A stretch of DNA of 64,000 bases from positions 9,052,001-9,116,000 of the forward strand of contig NZ_JAUSWW010000001.1 in NCBI RefSeq assembly GCF_030815415.1, given 5' to 3'. How positions within the stretch are numbered: the first letter of the stretch is position 1; each line of letters opens with the position of its first letter. Positions 32,281-40,189 of this stretch are shown one piece after another. Position numbers and translations under genes: made by a program. The stretch is from Streptomyces canus (GTDB taxonomy: Bacteria > Actinomycetota > Actinomycetes > Streptomycetales > Streptomycetaceae). The notes under the pieces are model-generated. The model searched no databases. It saw only the letters and a program-made list of their open reading frames with translations, and was not told the origin of the DNA.

Positions 32281-33498
32281 ATGAGCACCGTCACGAACAC
32301 CGACTGGCACAACCGTCCCGCGCCCGAGAGCGCCCAGGACTGGATCGCCCGCGCGGCCGACGTCGCCGCCGTCCTCGCCACCGACGCCGCCGCACGCGAC
32401 CGTGCCGGCGCCACCCCCCACGCCGAGGTCCAGCTCCTCAAGGACTCCGGCCTCGTCACCCTGCTCGGCCCCACGGAGCACGGCGGCGCAGGCCAGGACT
32501 GGCCGACCGCGTACCGCGTCGTCCGCGAGGTCGCCAAGGCCGACGGCTCCATCGGCCAGCTCCTCGGCTACCACTACCTGTGGAACTGGGCCGCCCGCTT
32601 GGTCGGCACCCGCGAACAGTGGGAGCACGTGGAGGCCGAGGCCGCACGCAACCGCTGGTTCTTCGGCGGCGCCGTCAACCCGCGCGACAAGGACGTGACC
32701 GTCACCGAGGACGGCGACGACCTCGTCTTCACCGGCCGCAAGACCTTCTCCACCGGCAGCAAGGTCTCCGACGTCACCGTCCTGGAAGGCGTACTCGAAG
32801 GCACCGACGATCACGTCTTCGCCATCGTGCCCTCCGACTCGCCGGGCCTGACCTTCCACGAGGACTGGGACAACATCGGCCAGCGGCTCACCGAGAGCGG
32901 CGGCGTCACCCTCGACAGTGTGCGCACACCGTGGTCGTCGGCGGCCGGATACGTCGACAAGGTGTTCCAGCCGCGCGTCTACAACACCCTGAACGTCCCC
33001 ACCATCCAGCTGGTCTTCGTCAACTTCTACCTGGGCATCGCGGGCGGCGCCCTGGAGACGGCCGCCGCCTACACCCGGGAGAAGTCCCGCTCCTGGCTGC
33101 ACGGCGGCCACGAGCGCGCGGTCGACGAGCCGTATGTCATCGACATCTACGGCGACCTCACAGCGAAGCTCTGGGCGGTCGAGGCGCTCGCCGACACCGT
33201 GGCCGCCGAGGGGCAGAAGCTGCACGACGACCCCGACGCGGTCACCGAGCAGACCCGCGGCGACTTCGAGGTGCGGGTCGCGGCCGTGAAGGCGCGCGCC
33301 ACCGACGTCGCCCTGGAGATCTCGAACCGGATCTTCGAGGTCACCGGAGCCCGCTCCACGGCCACCGCCGAGGGCCTCGACCGGTTCTGGCGCAACGTCC
33401 GCACCCACACCCTGCACGATCCGGTCGCCTACAAGCGGCGCGAGGTCGGCCGCTGGGTCCTCGAGGGCGAACTGCCCGAACCCACCTGGTACTCCTGA
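32281..33498 (+). CDS. SfnB/DszC-like acyl-CoA dehydrogenase-fold flavin monooxygenase
   Basis: A 405-residue acyl-CoA-dehydrogenase-fold flavoprotein of the sulfur-acquisition group (SfnB, or DszC-like two-component monooxygenases). Motifs: LKDSGLVTLLGPTEHGGAGQ, VAKADGSIGQLLGYHYLWNW, RNRWFFGGAVNPRDKDVTVT, LVFTGRKTFSTGSKVSDVTV, DWDNIGQRLTESGGVTLDSV and ITGARSTATAEGLDRFWRNV-like C-terminal sequence with HTLHDPVAYKRREVG. The usual catalytic base Glu of true acyl-CoA dehydrogenases is not evident, as expected for monooxygenases. It probably attacks an organosulfur compound using flavin from the reductase. Tight spacing to sfnG supports cotranscription. Confidence 0.85.
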   Translation: MSTVTNTDWHNRPAPESAQDWIARAADVAAVLATDAAARDRAGATPHAEVQLLKDSGLVTLLGPTEHGGAGQDWPTAYRVVREVAKADGSIGQLLGYHYLWNWAARLVGTREQWEHVEAEAARNRWFFGGAVNPRDKDVTVTEDGDDLVFTGRKTFSTGSKVSDVTVLEGVLEGTDDHVFAIVPSDSPGLTFHEDWDNIGQRLTESGGVTLDSVRTPWSSAAGYVDKVFQPRVYNTLNVPTIQLVFVNFYLGIAGGALETAAAYTREKSRSWLHGGHERAVDEPYVIDIYGDLTAKLWAVEALADTVAAEGQKLHDDPDAVTEQTRGDFEVRVAAVKARATDVALEISNRIFEVTGARSTATAEGLDRFWRNVRTHTLHDPVAYKRREVGRWVLEGELPEPTWYS

Positions 33499-33510
33499 CC
33501 GCTTCCCCGA

Positions 33511-33535
33511 GGGCGCCCGCCGTGTGCGGGCGCCC
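33511..33535 (+). promoter_or_regulatory. intercistronic hairpin in the organosulfur operon
   Basis: Perfect 10-bp inverted repeat GGGCGCCCGC / GCGGGCGCCC with a 5-base loop, 13 bases after the stop of the flavoprotein gene. It could be a partial terminator or an mRNA-stabilising element that lowers expression of the flavin reductase and later genes. Confidence 0.6.
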
Positions 33536-33556
33536 CGCTTCCCGAAAGAGGACCGC

Positions 33557-34111
33557 ATGGCCACCGTCCTGTCCGTCTCAGGCAGCCCCTCCGCCTCGTC
33601 CCGCACCAACCGGCTGCTGCGCCACCTCGACCAGCGGTTGGCCGCCCAGGGCCACCAGGTGATCCCGCTCGACGTCCGCACCATCCCCGCCGAGGCCCTC
33701 CTCGGCGCCGACTTCCAGCACCCCGCGATCGTCGAGGCCACCGAGCTCTTCGCCCGCGCCGACGGGGTCGTCGTCGCCACCCCCGTCTACAAGGCGTCCT
33801 ACTCCGGAGTCCTCAAGGCCCTGCTGGACCTGCTCCCGCAGTACGCGCTCACCGGCAAGACCGTGCTCCCGCTCGCCACGGGCGGCACCACCGCCCACGT
33901 CCTCGCCATCGACTACGCGCTGCGCCCGGTCCTCAACTCCATGGGCGCCGCCCACATCGTCCAGGGCTGGTTCACCCTCGACAAGGACATCACCGTGCAC
34001 GAGGACGGCACCCTCAGCGTCGTCGCGACCAGCACCGAGGCCCTGACCCAGGTCGTCGACCAGTTCTCGGCGGCCCTGGGCCGCACCCCGGTCCTGGCCG
34101 CGGCGAGCTGA
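33557..34111 (+). CDS. NADPH-dependent FMN reductase (SsuE/MsuE type)
   Basis: A 184-residue flavodoxin-like reductase that supplies FMNH2 to two-component monooxygenases. Motifs: VLSVSGSPSASSRTNRLLRH (phosphate-binding loop GSPSASSRT), DGVVVATPVYKASYSGVLKA, LLDLLPQYALTGKTVLPLAT and GGTTAHVLAIDYALRPVLNS, characteristic of SsuE rather than of general NADPH reductases. ATG at 33557 has AGAGGA upstream. Its place between two monooxygenase sets fits a shared flavin source for SfnG, SsuD and the SfnB-like enzymes. The next gene follows after five bases. Confidence 0.92.
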   Translation: MATVLSVSGSPSASSRTNRLLRHLDQRLAAQGHQVIPLDVRTIPAEALLGADFQHPAIVEATELFARADGVVVATPVYKASYSGVLKALLDLLPQYALTGKTVLPLATGGTTAHVLAIDYALRPVLNSMGAAHIVQGWFTLDKDITVHEDGTLSVVATSTEALTQVVDQFSAALGRTPVLAAAS

Positions 34112-34116
34112 CCCGG

Positions 34117-35301
34117 ATGACCGCCCATGTGATCGCCGACGACGCGGAGGCCCTCGCCGTCGCGGCCGCCCTGGCCGAGGAGTTCCGCGCGGGAGCCTCC
34201 GCACGGGACACCGAACGCAGGCTGCCGCGCGCCGAGTTGGACCGGCTCTCCGCGTCCGGCCTGCTGGCCGTCACCGTCCCCGCGGAGCACGGGGGAGCGG
34301 ACGTCGGCCCGCGGACCCTCGCCGAGATCTTCCGGCTGCTGGCCTCGGCCGACGGCAGCCTCGCGCAGATCCCGCAGAGCCACTTCGCCTATGTCAACGT
34401 GATCCGTCGTCAGGGCACCGAGGAGCAACGGAAGTTCTTCTTCGCCGAACTGGTCTCCGGCCGCCGCCTCGGCAACGCCCAGTCGGAAGCGGGCACCCGC
34501 CACGTCCAGGACATCCGCACCCGCCTCGCACCGCGACGCGACGGTTCCTACGTCCTCGACGGCGTCAAGCACTACTCCACCGGCGCCCTCTTCGCGGACT
34601 GGATCCCCGTGCTCGCCCGCGCCGAGGACGACAAGCTCCACGTCGCGTACGTGCCCCGGGACGCGCCGGGCCTGACCGTGATCGACGACTGGGACGGCCT
34701 CGGCCAGCGCACCACCGCCAGCGGCACGGTCCGCCTCGAAGGCGTCGAGGTCCCGGCCGACCGGGTCCTGCCCCATCACCTCACCTTCGAGGGCCCTCAA
34801 CTCCACGGTGCTGTCGCCCAGTTGCTGCACGCCGCCATCGACACCGGGATCGCCGGGGGAGCGCTGGCGGAGGCGGCGGAGTTCGTACGGACGAAGAGCA
34901 GGCCGTGGTTCGAGAGCGGCCTCGAAACGGCTGCCGAGGACCCGCTGCTGATCCAGCGGTTCGGTGAACTCGCCCTCCAGGTAAGGGCGGCGGACGCGCT
35001 GCTGCGGGAAGCCGCGCGTGCCGTCGGAGCGGCGCAGGCCGACCTGACCGACGACTCGGCGGCCGAGGCGTCGATCGCCGTGGCCGCCGCCAAGGTGCGG
35101 GCCGCCGAGGCGGCTGTCGAGGTGGCGAGCGCGCTCTTCGAGGTCTCAGGCACTCGCTCGGCCCTCAACTCCCTGAACCTGCACCGTCATTGGCGTGACG
35201 CCCGCACGCACACCCTGCACGACCCGACCCGCTGGAAGATCCAGCACATCGGCCGGTATGTGCTCAACGGCACCAGGCCGCCCCGCCACGGTCTGCTCTG
35301 A
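34117..35301 (+). CDS. SfnB-family sulfur-acquisition oxidoreductase
   Basis: A 394-residue acyl-CoA-dehydrogenase-fold flavoprotein. Characteristic sequence: RRLPRAELDRLSASGLLAVT, VPAEHGGADVGPRTLAEIFR, LLASADGSLAQIPQSHFAYV, GNAQSEAGTRHVQDIRTRLA, LDGVKHYSTGALFADWIPVL, DDWDGLGQRTTASGTVRLEG and LNLHRHWRDARTHTLHDPTR. SfnB-family members are induced by sulfur limitation and are needed for growth on sulfones in pseudomonads; the reaction is not fully settled. It is a diverged paralogue of the protein encoded at 32281. It begins five bases after the reductase stop, so it is cotranscribed. Confidence 0.87.
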   Translation: MTAHVIADDAEALAVAAALAEEFRAGASARDTERRLPRAELDRLSASGLLAVTVPAEHGGADVGPRTLAEIFRLLASADGSLAQIPQSHFAYVNVIRRQGTEEQRKFFFAELVSGRRLGNAQSEAGTRHVQDIRTRLAPRRDGSYVLDGVKHYSTGALFADWIPVLARAEDDKLHVAYVPRDAPGLTVIDDWDGLGQRTTASGTVRLEGVEVPADRVLPHHLTFEGPQLHGAVAQLLHAAIDTGIAGGALAEAAEFVRTKSRPWFESGLETAAEDPLLIQRFGELALQVRAADALLREAARAVGAAQADLTDDSAAEASIAVAAAKVRAAEAAVEVASALFEVSGTRSALNSLNLHRHWRDARTHTLHDPTRWKIQHIGRYVLNGTRPPRHGLL

Positions 35302-35338
35302 CCCCGAAGATCCCGAAGCCCTGATCGGAGACCCCCAC

Positions 35339-36484
35339 GTGTCCCTCACCTTCCACTGGTTCCTGCCCACCAACGGGGACAGCCGTCATGTCGTCGGCGG
35401 CGGCCACGGCACCCCGGCCACCGTCTCCGGGCGCGACCGGCCGCCGACGGTGGCCTATCTGAGCCAGATCGCCCGCGCCGCCGAGGACCTCGGTTTCGTC
35501 GGCGCGCTCACGCCGACCGGCGCCTGGTGCGAGGACGCGTGGCTGACCACCGCCATGGTCAGTCAGCACACCGAGCGGCTGAAGTTCCTGGTCGCCTTCC
35601 GCCCCGGATTCGTCTCACCGACCCTCGCCGCACAGATGGCCTCCACCTTCCAGCGGCAGAGCGGCGGACGGCTCCTGCTCAACGTCGTCACCGGCGGCGA
35701 GAGCCATGAGCAGCGGGCCTACGGCGACTTCCTCGACAAGGACGACCGCTACCGCCGTACCGGCGAATTCCTCGAAGTCGTACGCGGGTTGTGGGAGGGC
35801 AAGACGGTCGACCTGAAGGGCGAACACCTCCAGGTCGAGGACGCCAAGCTCGCCCGGGTGCCCGACCCCGTCCCCGAGGTGTACTTCGGCGGCTCCTCGC
35901 CGATCGCCGGCGAGATCGCCGCACAGCACGTCGACGTGTACCTGACCTGGGGCGAGCCCCCGGCCGCGGTCGCCGAGAAAATCGCCTGGATCCGGGGGCT
36001 CGCCGCGAAGCACGGCCGCACCCTGCGCTTCGGCATCCGGCTGCACGTCATCACCCGTGACACCTCCGAGCAGGCGTGGGCCGAGGCGAACCGGCTCCTT
36101 GCGGGCTTCGACCCGGACACCGTGAAGTCGGTCCAGGCCGGACTCGCCCGCAGCGAGTCCGAGGGACAGCAGCGGATGCTCGCCCTGCACAGCGGAGGCA
36201 ACGGCGACGGACTGGAGATCCACCCCAATCTCTGGGCCGGGATCGGCCTGGTCCGCGGCGGCGCGGGCACAGCCCTGGTCGGCAGCCACGACGAGGTCGC
36301 CGAGCGGATCAAGGAGTACCACGCCCTCGGCATCGACGAGTTCGTCCTCTCCGGCTATCCGCACCTGGAGGAGGCGTACTGGTTCGGTGAGGGCGTCCTG
36401 CCGCGGCTCGCCGCCCAGGGGCTGTGGCGGCACCCGTTCGAGAAGGCGGCCGCTCCCTCGGCGCAGGTGCCGTTCGCGAGCTAG
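35339..36484 (+). CDS. ssuD: FMNH2-dependent alkanesulfonate monooxygenase (SsuD type)
   Basis: A 381-residue LLM flavin monooxygenase that cleaves alkanesulfonates to aldehyde and sulfite. Diagnostic stretches: LTFHWFLPTNGDSRHVVGGG, RAAEDLGFVGALTPTGAWCE (the catalytic-region Cys at about 54), FLVAFRPGFVSPTLAAQMAS, FQRQSGGRLLLNVVTGGESH, YFGGSSPIAGEIAAQHVDVY, RFGIRLHVITRDTSEQAWAE and FVLSGYPHLEEAYWFGEGVL. Start is the GTG at 35339 with GGAG eight bases upstream, giving the standard length. Last gene of the rightward operon; its stop overlaps the convergent NTF2-like gene by four bases. No ssuABC transporter is present in the window. Confidence 0.92.
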   Translation: MSLTFHWFLPTNGDSRHVVGGGHGTPATVSGRDRPPTVAYLSQIARAAEDLGFVGALTPTGAWCEDAWLTTAMVSQHTERLKFLVAFRPGFVSPTLAAQMASTFQRQSGGRLLLNVVTGGESHEQRAYGDFLDKDDRYRRTGEFLEVVRGLWEGKTVDLKGEHLQVEDAKLARVPDPVPEVYFGGSSPIAGEIAAQHVDVYLTWGEPPAAVAEKIAWIRGLAAKHGRTLRFGIRLHVITRDTSEQAWAEANRLLAGFDPDTVKSVQAGLARSESEGQQRMLALHSGGNGDGLEIHPNLWAGIGLVRGGAGTALVGSHDEVAERIKEYHALGIDEFVLSGYPHLEEAYWFGEGVLPRLAAQGLWRHPFEKAAAPSAQVPFAS

Positions 36485-36831
36485 CGGCTGCCGCCGACCT
36501 CGCCGCCGAAGAAGACCTGCACCTCCCGAACGAGTCCGTCCCGGACGGTGATCGCCTCGACATTGCGGTACCGGCCGCCGGTCGTGAGCTCGTACTCGTA
36601 GTGGACGAATACGAGTTCCGCGTCGGCGGGGACGACGTGCAGCAGCCGCTGCTCGGCGAACCGGTCCGCGGTCGGGAAGCACCGCTCGAAGAAGGCCGCC
36701 TTGTCGATGTGGTCGTCCCGCGGGCTGGTGAAGGTGAAGTCTTCCGCGTAGAGCGCGAAGGCGGCCTCGCGGTCCTGTGACCGGTAGTGGCGGAACGCCG
36801 CTTCGACGATGGCGGTCGGGCTGTTGTTCAT
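36481..36831 (-). CDS. NTF2/SnoaL-like protein
   Basis: A 116-residue cone-shaped alpha+beta barrel protein (AIVEAAFRHYRSQDREAAFA, LYAEDFTFTSPRDDHIDKAA, FFERCFP, LVFVHYEYELTTGGRYRNVE). The family includes hydrolases, isomerases and ligand-binding proteins, and no catalytic pattern points to one of them. It overlaps the upstream acyl-CoA-dehydrogenase-like gene by four bases (ATGA), so the two are translationally coupled and probably act together. The pair reads toward the ssuD-type gene. Confidence 0.85.
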   Translation of the reverse strand: MNNSPTAIVEAAFRHYRSQDREAAFALYAEDFTFTSPRDDHIDKAAFFERCFPTADRFAEQRLLHVVPADAELVFVHYEYELTTGGRYRNVEAITVRDGLVREVQVFFGGEVGGSR

Positions 36832-37886
36832 TCGGCCTCCCGGATCTGGGTGAGTGCGTCGAGGTGCGCCCCGCGCACCGGCGACGTCTGCCCCTGCACC
36901 AGCAGGAACAGCCCCTCCCGAGCCAGCCGCTGGGCGGGATGGCGTACGTCCATGGTGCGGCCGCCCCCGGCCACGATCGCGGCGGTCGTGGCAGCGCGCA
37001 TCAGGTCGTACGAGCGGGTCTTGAGTGCCAGGCGTTCCTCGACGTGCTCGTGCGCGACGGGGTGATCGGCCAGCTCGTACGCCCGCCGCCGTACCTCGTC
37101 GACCTGCCCGCGCAGCTCACGGGCAGTCTCCGCCTCCCCGGCGTCCTCCAGCACACGCAGCGCGGCATACGCCACCCCGAAGACCGCCGGGGACGTGTTG
37201 GTGCTCCGGGGCAGGTCGACGAGGGCGAACTTCTCCCGCGGAGTGCGCAGCACCACGCTCTCCTCGGGCAGCCACAGGCCGTCCAGCTCCAGGGAGACCG
37301 TACGGGCGGCCGTGAGCGCCGCCAGCCGCATCGGCTCCGAGGCACGCAGGCCCGGCTGATCGCGGGCGTCGGCGAAGGCGAACACGATCTCGTCGGAGTC
37401 GGTCACGCCCGCGAGCAGCATCACGTCGTTCAGCCCCCAGCCCGTGTACCAGGGCACGGTTCCGTCGAACCGCCAGCCGTCCCGCTCCGCCCTCGCCCGC
37501 ACGGGGACCCGGGGGAACGCGCGGACATGGGCGTACGCGATCCCGGCCAGCAGCTCGCCGGACGCCAGCGGGCGCAACAGCCGCTCCCGGAGCGGGCGTT
37601 CGGACTTCGCGAGCATCCGCACCGGAGTGTGGTGCTGGGTCTGCACGAACCAGGTCGAGCAGCACGCCCCGGCCAGGATCTCCTGGATCTCCCGCGCCAC
37701 CGAGTCGGGGGCGCCCGCCCCGCCGTACTCCCGCGGCGCGCTCACCCCGAGCAGCCCTGACTGTCTGATCTCCGCGACATGACTCACGGGCACCTCCGCC
37801 AGGTCGACCCGCGCCGCCTGCGGGGCGAGGAGGCGGTCGGCGAGCTCCTGGGTGCGGACGACGAGCGGGTGCGGTGCCATGGTCAT
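36828..37886 (-). CDS. acyl-CoA dehydrogenase-fold flavoprotein
   Basis: A 352-residue flavoprotein of the acyl-CoA dehydrogenase superfamily. Visible: AEIRQSGLLGVSAPREYGGA, ILAGACCSTWFVQTQHHTPV, RAERDGWRFDGTVPWYTGWG, AARTVSLELDGLWLPEESVV and RTMDVRHPAQRLAREGLFLL. Like the SfnB-type proteins it lacks an obvious catalytic Glu, so a flavin monooxygenase or hydroxylase-like activity is as likely as a dehydrogenase. It is coupled to the NTF2-like gene and adjoins the organosulfur operon on the opposite strand, so it may be a separate oxidative module rather than part of sulfur scavenging. Confidence 0.8.
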   Translation of the reverse strand: MTMAPHPLVVRTQELADRLLAPQAARVDLAEVPVSHVAEIRQSGLLGVSAPREYGGAGAPDSVAREIQEILAGACCSTWFVQTQHHTPVRMLAKSERPLRERLLRPLASGELLAGIAYAHVRAFPRVPVRARAERDGWRFDGTVPWYTGWGLNDVMLLAGVTDSDEIVFAFADARDQPGLRASEPMRLAALTAARTVSLELDGLWLPEESVVLRTPREKFALVDLPRSTNTSPAVFGVAYAALRVLEDAGEAETARELRGQVDEVRRRAYELADHPVAHEHVEERLALKTRSYDLMRAATTAAIVAGGGRTMDVRHPAQRLAREGLFLLVQGQTSPVRGAHLDALTQIREAE

Positions 37887-37984
37887 GGAAAAGATTCTCC
37901 CGATGTCGTCGTGCGCGGTGTCGATCCGGGGGTGAGCCGTTCGTGTAGGAGCTGAGAGAACGACACGCCACCAAGGAGGACGTC

Positions 37985-38341
37985 ATGCAGTACTACCTGC
38001 TCAGCGTGATCACCCCGACCGACGGAACGCCGCCCGGACCCGAGGCCATGGCGGAGATCGTCCGCAACCTCGACACCTTCCACGCGGAACTGCGCGAGGC
38101 CGGCGCCTGGGTCTTCGCCGGGGGACTGCACGGCCCCGACACGGCCACCGTCCTGCGTCCCGGGGACGGAGACGTCCTGATCACCGACGGACCGTACGCC
38201 GAGGGCAAGGAGTACCTGGGCGGCATCTGCCTCATCAAGGCCCCCGACCTGGACGCGGCCCTGGAATGGGGCAAGAAGGCGACCCGGGCCACCACCCTGG
38301 CCATCGAGGTGCGCCCGTTCATGCACCAGGCCGAGGACTGA
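37985..38341 (+). CDS. YCII/DGPF-domain protein
   Basis: A 118-residue dimeric ferredoxin-like-fold protein. The family name motif is seen as LITDGPYAEGKEYLGG; other parts are MQYYLLSVITPTDGTPPGPE, LREAGAWVFAGGLHGPD and IEVRPFMH. YCII proteins of this DGPF type are almost always encoded beside ECF42 sigma factors, as here, where the two genes share one base (TGATG). The link suggests it modulates or is controlled by the sigma factor; the mechanism is not known. AAGGAGG lies seven bases before its ATG. Confidence 0.9.
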   Translation: MQYYLLSVITPTDGTPPGPEAMAEIVRNLDTFHAELREAGAWVFAGGLHGPDTATVLRPGDGDVLITDGPYAEGKEYLGGICLIKAPDLDAALEWGKKATRATTLAIEVRPFMHQAED

Positions 38342-39507
38342 TGCCGGCGCCCGTCGACGTCGAGGCCGTCTTCCGAACCGAGTACGGCCGGGCCGTCGCC
38401 GTCCTCGTCCGCTTCCTCGGCGACATCGACCTCGCCGAGGAAGCGGTCCAGGACGCCTTCACCACGGCCGTCGGGCGCTGGCCGGAGACCGGAGTGCCGC
38501 CGAGCCCGGCCGGCTGGATCATCACCACCGCCCGCAACCGCGCGATCGACCGGCTGCGCCGCGAGGCCAAACGGGACGGCCGACACGCCGAGGCCGCCCT
38601 CCTGCACACCCCTGACGCGCCGCCCGAGGAGGGCCCCGTGCGCGACGAACGCCTCCGTCTGATCTTCACCTGCTGCCATCCCGCCCTCGCGCCGCAGGCC
38701 CGGGTCGCCCTGACCCTGCGCCTGCTCGGCGGGCTCACCACACCCCAGATCGCCCGCGCCTTCCTCGTCCCCGAGCCGACCATGGCGCAGCGCCTGGTCC
38801 GCGCCAAGGCGAAGATCCGCGACGCCCGGATCCCCTACCGCGTGCCCCGCGACGCCGACCTCCCGGACCGGCTGCGCGGGGTCCTCGCCGTCGTCTACCT
38901 GATCTTCAACGAGGGCTCGGCCGACCTGTGCGCCGAGGCGATCCGCCTCGGCCGGCTGCTGACCGACCTGATGCCGGACGAGCCCGAGGCCACGGGCCTG
39001 CTCGCCCTGATGCTCCTCGTCGAGTCCCGCCGGGCGGCGCGGCAGGACGGCGAGGGCGTGCTCGTGCCGCTGCCCGAGCAGGACCGCGGGCGCTGGGACC
39101 ACGACCTCGTCACCGAGGGGCAGGACCTCGTACGTCGGTGTCTGCGTCGCAACCAGCCCGGCCAGTACCAGATCCAGGCCGCCATCCAGGCCGTCCACAG
39201 CGACGGGCCGCCGACGGACTGGACGCAGGTCCTCCAGCTGTACGACCAGCTGACGGCCCTGGCCCCCGGCCCGGTCGTGGCCCTGAACCGGGCGGTCGCC
39301 GTGGCCGAGGTCGAGGGACCGCGCCCGGCCCTCGACCTCGTGGACACCCTCGACCTCGACGGCTACCACGTCTTCCACGCGGTCCGCGCCGACCTGCTGC
39401 GGCGCCTGGGCCGGGACGCGGAGGCGGCGCGGGCCTACGAGGCCGCCGTCGCCCGGGCCGAGAACCCGGCGGAACGCGCCTGGCTCGAACGCCGCCTCAC
39501 ACGCTGA
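38341..39507 (+). CDS. ECF42-group RNA polymerase sigma factor
   Basis: A 388-residue sigma factor. Regions 2 and 4 occupy the first 180 residues (YGRAVAVLVRFLGDIDLAEE, AVQDAFTTAVGRWPETGVPP, AGWIITTARNRAIDRLRREA, LRLIFTCCHPALAPQARVAL, LRLLGGLTTPQIARAFLVPE). A long C-terminal extension of helical, TPR-like repeats follows (YLIFNEGSADLCAEAIRLGR, LYDQLTALAPGPVVALNRAV, FHAVRADLLRRLGRDAEAAR), the hallmark of ECF42. No anti-sigma factor is expected; the extension itself is thought to regulate. The start overlaps the YCII stop. Its 3' end overlaps urtE by 11 bases, in opposite orientation. Confidence 0.93.
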   Translation: MPAPVDVEAVFRTEYGRAVAVLVRFLGDIDLAEEAVQDAFTTAVGRWPETGVPPSPAGWIITTARNRAIDRLRREAKRDGRHAEAALLHTPDAPPEEGPVRDERLRLIFTCCHPALAPQARVALTLRLLGGLTTPQIARAFLVPEPTMAQRLVRAKAKIRDARIPYRVPRDADLPDRLRGVLAVVYLIFNEGSADLCAEAIRLGRLLTDLMPDEPEATGLLALMLLVESRRAARQDGEGVLVPLPEQDRGRWDHDLVTEGQDLVRRCLRRNQPGQYQIQAAIQAVHSDGPPTDWTQVLQLYDQLTALAPGPVVALNRAVAVAEVEGPRPALDLVDTLDLDGYHVFHAVRADLLRRLGRDAEAARAYEAAVARAENPAERAWLERRLTR

Positions 39508-40189
39508 GCGCCTCCCGCACCGCGAGCTCCGACTCCTTGCCGCCCTCGCCGAAGGACGTGACCCGCCCGGCCTCCAGGACGTAGTACTTCTGCGCCGCCC
39601 GCATCGCGAAACCGACGTGCTGCTCGACCATCAGCACCGACAGCCCGCCCCGGGCGGCCAGCGCGAGGATCGTCTCCTCGATCTCGGCCACCACCGACGG
39701 CTGGATGCCCTCGGTCGGCTCGTCCAGCAGGAGGATCCGGGGCTCCGTCACCAGGGCGCGGGCGATGGCGAGTTGCTGCCGCTGACCGCCGGAGAGCAGT
39801 CCCGCCCGTCGGCCCGAGAGGGTCCGCAGCGCGGGGAACAGGTCCAGCGCCTCGGCGATCGCCTCCTTGCCGCGTCGGCGGCCGTCCGCGACGAGCTGGA
39901 GGTTCTCCGCGGTGGTCAGGTGCGGGAACGACTGCTGCCCCTGCGGGACGTACGCCATCCCGCGCGCGACCCGCTCGTGCGGCTTGCGACGGGTGATGTC
40001 CTCACCGTCGAGACGGATCGTCCCGCTGCTCGGGGTGAGCAGACCGACGGCGGCACGCAGCAGCGTGCTCTTGCCGGCGCCGTTGTGCCCGAGCACCGCG
40101 GCCACGCCGTCCTTCGGTACCTCGACCGACACCCCGTGCAGGACCGTGCTGCGGTGGTAGCCGACGCGGACGTCCTCGATCTGCAGCAT
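39497..40189 (-). CDS. urtE: urea ABC importer ATPase UrtE
   Basis: A 230-residue LivF-type ATPase. Walker A VLGHNGAGKSTLL, Q-loop region VPQGQQSFPHLTTAENLQL, signature LLSGGQRQQLAIARAL, Walker B RILLLDEPTEGIQPSVVAE (the GIQPS sequence is typical of UrtE) and the switch His in LMVEQHVGFAMRAAQKYYVL. With UrtD it powers urea or short-chain amide import. Last gene of urtABCDE; its ATG overlaps the urtD stop (TGATG), showing translational coupling. Start chosen at 40189. Confidence 0.93.
   Translation of the reverse strand: MLQIEDVRVGYHRSTVLHGVSVEVPKDGVAAVLGHNGAGKSTLLRAAVGLLTPSSGTIRLDGEDITRRKPHERVARGMAYVPQGQQSFPHLTTAENLQLVADGRRRGKEAIAEALDLFPALRTLSGRRAGLLSGGQRQQLAIARALVTEPRILLLDEPTEGIQPSVVAEIEETILALAARGGLSVLMVEQHVGFAMRAAQKYYVLEAGRVTSFGEGGKESELAVREALSV

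Noticed and set aside
30880..33780. 966-codon open frame on the minus strand
   Set aside because: It lies opposite the sfnG and flavoprotein genes, has low-complexity Gly/Val/Leu-rich composition and matches no family; a shadow caused by GC bias.
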